Source: Clostridiales bacterium Firm_04 (GTDB lineage Bacteria > Bacillota > Clostridia > Oscillospirales > Ruminococcaceae). Taken from it: a DNA stretch of 33,557 nt. Position numbers and translations under genes: made by a program. This document shows positions 29,950-33,557 of the stretch, in pieces (the first letter of the stretch is position 1; each line of letters starts with the position of its first letter). The notes under the pieces were generated by a model. It had not been told where the DNA came from. It made no database searches and worked only from the letters and a program-made list of their open reading frames with translations. The stretch lies in NCBI GenBank assembly GCA_001603005.1, contig LVAJ01000050.1:1-33557 (forward strand), read 5' to 3'.

Positions 29950-31440
29950 TCAGCCCTCGCTCTGCCCGCCGCCGGACGGCTTCTCTCCGCCCTGCGGACG
30001 GTTTCCGCCGCGGTTCTGATGATTCCCGCCGCGGTGATTCGGGTAGCGGCGGTTATTCGGGCGGTGATAGCGGCGGTTTCCGTTATTCTCGCCCGTCTGC
30101 TTCTCTGCATTGCGGCGCTCCTGCCTCTGTTCCGCAGCGCGCTCGGGATGCTCCACGACAGCGCGGTGCTCGGTAAAGTCCATATCGTCAAATGTAGGTG
30201 CCGCGCGGTGTACAGGCTTCTGCGCAGGCTGCTGCGGCTCCGCCTTCTGACGGTTCTCGCCAAATTCCGGATGCAGTGCAGCGGAAGCATTTTCACGCTT
30301 CTGCTCTGCAAACCGCTGCGGGCGCGGCGCTCTCTGCGGACGCTCCTGCGTGCGCTCTGCTGTACGTTCCTGCGCACCGCTCTGTTCCGCAGACTGCTCC
30401 TGCTTCGACGCAGATCGCTGCGGTCTCGGACGCTCCGTGCGCTCTGTGCGCTCTGCACGTTCCGGTCTTTCCGGACGCTCCGCGCGCTCTGTTCTCTCCG
30501 GTCTCTCCGGTTTCTCCGGCTTCTCCTGCTTGTCCGGCTTCTGTGCAGCCCGCTGCTGCGGTGCATCCGGCTTCGCAGGGATTGTCCGTTTTTCGCGCAG
30601 ATCCTCGCGCGTCATGCGGCGGCTTGTATCCTGCAAACGCTCGACCGCATCGCGGCTGACCGTGATCGGCATATCCGAATTTTCCGGCTTGACGCGCAGC
30701 ATGCCGGTCACGAGGTTCGCTTCCATGACATATGCGCGCACCGGGATCTCGCCCGGCAGAATGACCGTCGAGCCGACCTTCGGCGTCAGCTTAATCAGCT
30801 CCTCATAGACCGGACTTTCATAGCGCAGGCAGCACATCAGTCTGCCGCAGGCGCCGGAGATCTTGGTCGGATTGAGTGCAAGCCCCTGTTCCTTTGCCAT
30901 TTTGATTGAGATCGGCTGGAAATTATTGAGATATCCCTTGCAGCAGAACTCTCTGCCGCAGATGCCGAGACCGCCGAGCAGCTTTGCCTCATCGCGGTCG
31001 CCGATCTGCCGCAGCTCGATCCTGACGTGGAATGCGAGCGCCAGATCCTTGACCAGCTCGCGGAAATCCACGCGGGATTCTGCCGTAAAATAAAAAATCA
31101 GCTTATTGCTGTCAAAACCGCATTCCACATCGACCAGATGCATCGGCAGATTCCGTGCTTCGATGCGCTCCTGACAAACGCGGAACGCCTCTGCCATATA
31201 GGCGCGGTTCTTTTCGAGGATCTGCATATCCTCTGCGGTTGCAAGCCGCAGGATCGGCTTGAGCGGTGCGGTGATGCTCTCATCCTGCACGGCATGCCGT
31301 CTTGCAGCGACCTCTCCGCACTCCGGACCGCGCGCCGTTTCCACAACGACATAGCTGCCCTCGGCGGGATTCAGATTCCCCGGCGCAAAATAGTACATTT
31401 TGCCGCCGCTTTTGAATTTGACTCCGATTACTTCGATCAT
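29950..31440 (-). CDS. ricT: PSP1/YaaT (RicT) family protein with long disordered basic tail
   Basis: 496 residues; Bacillus YaaT has about 275. The PSP1 core (about 1-275) has the cysteine motifs CGREFCC (161-167) and CGRLMCC (198-204), known in this family to bind Fe-S clusters in the Ric complex, which acts with RNase Y in mRNA maturation. The remaining 210 residues are low complexity: Pro-Glu-Arg-Thr repeats (about 305-345), then a tail with NRRYHRPNNRRYPNHRGGN-type sequence close to RNA-binding RGG tails. Its position after holB and darA is conserved in Firmicutes. The tail may tether RNA or RNase Y (inference). Confidence 0.9.
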   Translation of the reverse strand: MIEVIGVKFKSGGKMYYFAPGNLNPAEGSYVVVETARGPECGEVAARRHAVQDESITAPLKPILRLATAEDMQILEKNRAYMAEAFRVCQERIEARNLPMHLVDVECGFDSNKLIFYFTAESRVDFRELVKDLALAFHVRIELRQIGDRDEAKLLGGLGICGREFCCKGYLNNFQPISIKMAKEQGLALNPTKISGACGRLMCCLRYESPVYEELIKLTPKVGSTVILPGEIPVRAYVMEANLVTGMLRVKPENSDMPITVSRDAVERLQDTSRRMTREDLREKRTIPAKPDAPQQRAAQKPDKQEKPEKPERPERTERAERPERPERAERTERTERPRPQRSASKQEQSAEQSGAQERTAERTQERPQRAPRPQRFAEQKRENASAALHPEFGENRQKAEPQQPAQKPVHRAAPTFDDMDFTEHRAVVEHPERAAEQRQERRNAEKQTGENNGNRRYHRPNNRRYPNHRGGNHQNRGGNRPQGGEKPSGGGQSEG

Positions 31441-31486
31441 ATATCTATCCTATCCTATCAATCGTACATGCAGCACCTCTGCCGCA

Positions 31487-32488
31487 TCACGCATCGCACA
31501 GTGCCGTGCAGAGCGCCGTCACGGTCAGCACCGTTCCGACATTGCCGTCGAGATCGCCGAACGCCTCGCGGATCGCTCCGTGCATGCGCATTGCCCTGCG
31601 CGGTGTCAGTCCGGACGAAAGCTTCTCCGCCGATGCGCGGTCACAGCCGAGCCGCGGGAATGTGCCTTCCAGCGTCAGCACAGTCGCATCGCGCACCTGT
31701 GCATCCAGCAGCTCCAGCGTCCGCAGCAGCTGCTCCTTGTCCGCTGCCGCCGCCGTCAGCAGCCGCAGCATATCATATTCATTGCGCGCAGCCAGTGCCG
31801 CGGTCAGTTCCGCCGCACAGTCCGCCGCCTTCCGCAGCGTTTCATCGCCGAGATACGCAATGCATTTGCCGATGTTCCCGCCGAAGCGTGAAACAGCAGC
31901 CTGAATCTCCGCATCCGGATACCCCCGCCGCAACAGCACCTCGCTGCATTCGCCCGCCGTCACCTGAAAGACCGTTTTCGCGGTCATACGGGAAAGCAGC
32001 GTCGGGAGCAGAACGCCGACCGACTCCGCCGTGAAGACAAAGCAGGAGTGTGCAGGCGGTTCCTCGACCGATTTCAGCAGCGCATTCTGTGCCTGAATGC
32101 TCATGCCGTCCGCATCCGGAAAAATGAACACGCGCATATCGCCGTTATTCGGCAGCACGGATGCCTCGCGCCGGATCTCGCGCACCGTTTCAACAGAAAA
32201 GCCCATGCGCTTGCCGGAATGCTCCGCCGTTGTCACATCGGGATGCGCGTCCTCTGCGATCAGCCGGCAGCTTTTGCAGCAGCCGCAGGGCGCATCATCG
32301 CCGTTTTCGCAGAGCACAAGCGCCGCAAACCACTTTGCAAGCGCTTTCTTTCCGCAGCCGCGTTCGCCGTGCAGCAGCAGCGCATGCGGCAGATGATTCT
32401 GCCTTCGCATGGTGCGCAGTTCACCGAGCAGCTGCGTATTGCCCGCGATCACAGGAAGCCCCTGTGCAGCGGTCGTCTCCGTGCTCAC
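31487..32488 (-). CDS. holB: DNA polymerase III delta-prime subunit
   Basis: 333 residues. A clamp-loader AAA+ fold with a Walker-A-like GERGCGKKAL (41-50) and a zinc site from Cys60, Cys68, Cys71 and Cys74 (CGCCKSC region), then the SIQAQNALLKSVEEP block typical of delta-prime. It takes part in loading the beta clamp at replication forks. The start is GTG at 32488, overlapping the darA stop as GTGA; no separate strong ribosome site is seen, so translational coupling is likely. Confidence 0.93.
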   Translation of the reverse strand: MSTETTAAQGLPVIAGNTQLLGELRTMRRQNHLPHALLLHGERGCGKKALAKWFAALVLCENGDDAPCGCCKSCRLIAEDAHPDVTTAEHSGKRMGFSVETVREIRREASVLPNNGDMRVFIFPDADGMSIQAQNALLKSVEEPPAHSCFVFTAESVGVLLPTLLSRMTAKTVFQVTAGECSEVLLRRGYPDAEIQAAVSRFGGNIGKCIAYLGDETLRKAADCAAELTAALAARNEYDMLRLLTAAAADKEQLLRTLELLDAQVRDATVLTLEGTFPRLGCDRASAEKLSSGLTPRRAMRMHGAIREAFGDLDGNVGTVLTVTALCTALCDA

Positions 32489-32817
32489 AGCTTTTCAAAC
32501 CGCTCGATATTCGTGACAAACACCGTCGCGCCGCCGACAGGAACTTCCAGCGGCATCGAGGGCACCTGACCGGTCAGCGGGGAGCCGTATGTCGGCGTAG
32601 AGGGCACGAACTGCTTTCTGTGGTGGCATTTCTGCTGCACGATGCCGATGACAGCTTCCACCTCATTTTCCTCTACGCAAATCAGAAAGGTCGTATTGCC
32701 GGAGCTCAGAAAGCTGCCGGACGAAGCGAGCTTCGTTGCGCGGAAGCCGCCTTTAGCAAGTGCTTTTGCAACAGCGGCGCTGTCATCGCCGTTGACAATC
32801 GCGAAAATCAGTTTCAT
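32485..32817 (-). CDS. darA: cyclic-di-AMP receptor, PII-like (DarA/PstA)
   Basis: 110 residues, family length. The PII-like fold is seen in MKLIFAIVNGDDSAAVAKAL, GNTTFLICVEENEV, and the ending GGATVFVTNIERFEKL. The family binds the second messenger c-di-AMP at a trimer interface; its output is not known. A GAGG site lies 11 nt upstream of the ATG. It is the first gene of the operon, in the conserved order darA-holB-ricT. Confidence 0.93.
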   Translation of the reverse strand: MKLIFAIVNGDDSAAVAKALAKGGFRATKLASSGSFLSSGNTTFLICVEENEVEAVIGIVQQKCHHRKQFVPSTPTYGSPLTGQVPSMPLEVPVGGATVFVTNIERFEKL

Positions 32818-32886
32818 GAATGGATCGACCTCATTTCTGCATATTCAATATGTAGCCGGATCCTGCGAACAGGATTCCCCATAATC

Positions 32887-32915
32887 AGTATACCACAAAA
32901 ATGCCAAGAACGCAA
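32887..32915 (-). promoter_or_regulatory. promoter of the darA-holB-ricT operon
   Basis: TTGCGT (32915-32910), 17 bp, extended -10 TGGTATACT (TATACT at 32892-32887). The -35 and extended -10 are the same as in the mutarotase promoter at 2702-2730. Confidence 0.75.
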
Positions 32916-32980
32916 GTCTATTGCAAAAAAATAAACGCAAAGAGCCCCCTGAAACTGCATTTTTCCGAAGACAAACGCGC

Positions 32981-33050
32981 CCGCCTGCGTATGCTCCCGA
33001 TGTGCCGCTCACTATTCTCTATTCATTCTTCACCATTCACTATTCACTTC
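32981..33050 (+). repeat. ATTCACTATTCA segment (partial module)
   Basis: CGCCTGCGTATGCTCCCGAT followed by ATTCATTCTTCACCATTCAC words. It is the same as the segments starting at 6723 and 33291 but lacks the GC-rich end. Interval 32916-33557 contains no gene. Confidence 0.75.
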
Positions 33051-33118
33051 TATGGATGTAGCGTTCTGTGCCCCATGTTTCGCCGCAGTTCCTCTCATGC
33101 GTTTCGGCCCCCCGCGGC

Positions 33119-33191
33119 GGGGGTGACAACCCAAGAGAGCGGGGAGTCGTCGCTCCGCTCCGGTCTCCCCCTCTCTTAGGTTTTCGCCCCC
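33119..33191 (+). repeat. long-hairpin intergenic repeat, copy D
   Basis: GGGGG (33119-33123) pairs with CCCCC (33187-33191), ACAACCCAAGAGAG faces CTCTCTTAGGTTTT, and the inner stem CGGGGAG pairs with CTCCCC. The loop is nearly the same as in copy C. The downstream CTTTCCTCACTCTCTCC matches copy C. Confidence 0.78.
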
Positions 33192-33290
33192 GGAACCCCC
33201 GCTTTCCTCACTCTCTCCCCTCTGGTACGCACCACTGTCGCTGCGTGTTTTTCGGGCAGAGCCGCTTGCTTCGCTTTCGCCGTTCGCGCC

Positions 33291-33498
33291 CGCCTGCGTA
33301 TGCTCCCGATGCGCGCAACTATTCACTTTTCACTATTCACTCTTCACCATTCACTGTTCACTTTATCCACTGGGGAGCAGTAACCTTTGAGAAGCCGCGA
33401 ATAGCGGCGTGAACTGCGATTGCGGGGACAGTCTGCGAAACCGACTCCCGGAGGGAAATGGAGGCGGGCACTGCCCGCCGGGGGCTCCCCGCCCGCAC
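33291..33498 (+). repeat. ATTCACTATTCA segment plus GC-rich module (copy 3)
   Basis: Collinear with 6723-6912: CGCCTGCGTATGCTCCCGAT, ATTCAC words to 33367, GAGAAGCCGCGAATAGCGGC from 33389, then GCGGGCACTGCCCGC and a CGGGGGCTCCCCG hairpin. It ends about 25 bp before a promoter. Confidence 0.8.
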
Positions 33499-33523
33499 GG
33501 CAATCGCTTACGAAAAATAAAGG

Positions 33524-33552
33524 TGTACAAAAAGAGAGAAATATGGTATGAT
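33524..33552 (+). promoter_or_regulatory. promoter of a gene beyond the window edge
   Basis: TGTACA (33524-33529), 17 bp, extended -10 TGGTATGAT (TATGAT at 33547-33552). The downstream gene is outside the window. Confidence 0.6.
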
Positions 33553-33557
33553 AGAAC

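Noticed and set aside
1..33557. rRNA, tRNA, riboswitch, transposase or phage genes
   Set aside because: I looked for conserved tRNA arms, T-box and common riboswitch motifs, and transposase or integrase signatures and found none I could support by eye; a covariance search (tRNAscan-SE, Infernal/Rfam) would settle it.

Overview
This window looks like chromosome from a cellulosome-producing member of the Clostridia, close to Ruminococcus (R. champanellensis / R. flavefaciens type). The evidence is a dockerin-bearing family 9 cellulase, a second dockerin protein with a cysteine-peptidase-like domain, a membrane protein with two cohesin-like domains, strong AGGAGG ribosome sites, sigma-A promoters with 17-bp spacers, and a Firmicutes-type darA-holB-ricT operon. 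Base composition is moderately G+C-rich by eye. The species assignment is inference; no rRNA or tRNA gene was seen.

Left part (1-7060): an acyl carrier protein gene, a convergent orphan OmpR-type regulator with an atypical receiver domain, a DUF378 membrane protein, about 1.1 kb without genes but full of structured repeats, a sugar mutarotase, and a minus-strand pair made of an ECF sigma factor and a transmembrane protein with two cohesin-like domains. A second gene-poor block of about 1.1 kb (5953-7060) carries more repeats.

Middle left (7061-13350): a GH9-CBM3-dockerin cellulase, a CarD-family regulator, a secreted dockerin protein with a Cys/His peptidase-like domain, and a second ECF sigma factor with a zinc-finger anti-sigma factor. 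Middle (13359-16562): a minus-strand operon of two tandem paralogues of unknown function, an acyl-CoA dehydratase activase-related protein and a cysteine-rich membrane protein. Plus-strand genes follow: trmB with a SHOCT-like tail, a small basic protein, dcd, an acidic unknown, pyrC, a small gene broken by an in-frame stop, an Lrp/AsnC regulator coupled to an aminotransferase, and a third ECF sigma / membrane-partner pair.

Right part (24362-32915, minus strand): an SGNH-like membrane-anchored protein, a double-length ThyX-like protein, ilvE with a small membrane protein upstream, and an operon darA - holB - ricT - cysteine-rich unknown - HAD phosphatase. The window ends in another repeat block and the promoter of a gene beyond the edge.

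The strongest leads are: (1) an ECF sigma factor translationally coupled to a membrane protein displaying cohesin-like domains, which could sense dockerin enzymes or scaffold state at the cell surface; (2) a family of four intergenic hairpins whose stems differ in sequence but keep pairing while internal motifs stay constant, suggesting a structured RNA or mobile repeat; (3) a response regulator with Glu in place of the phospho-acceptor Asp, next to three helically phased direct repeats; and (4) a tandem ThyX whose two halves keep complementary parts of the active-site signature.
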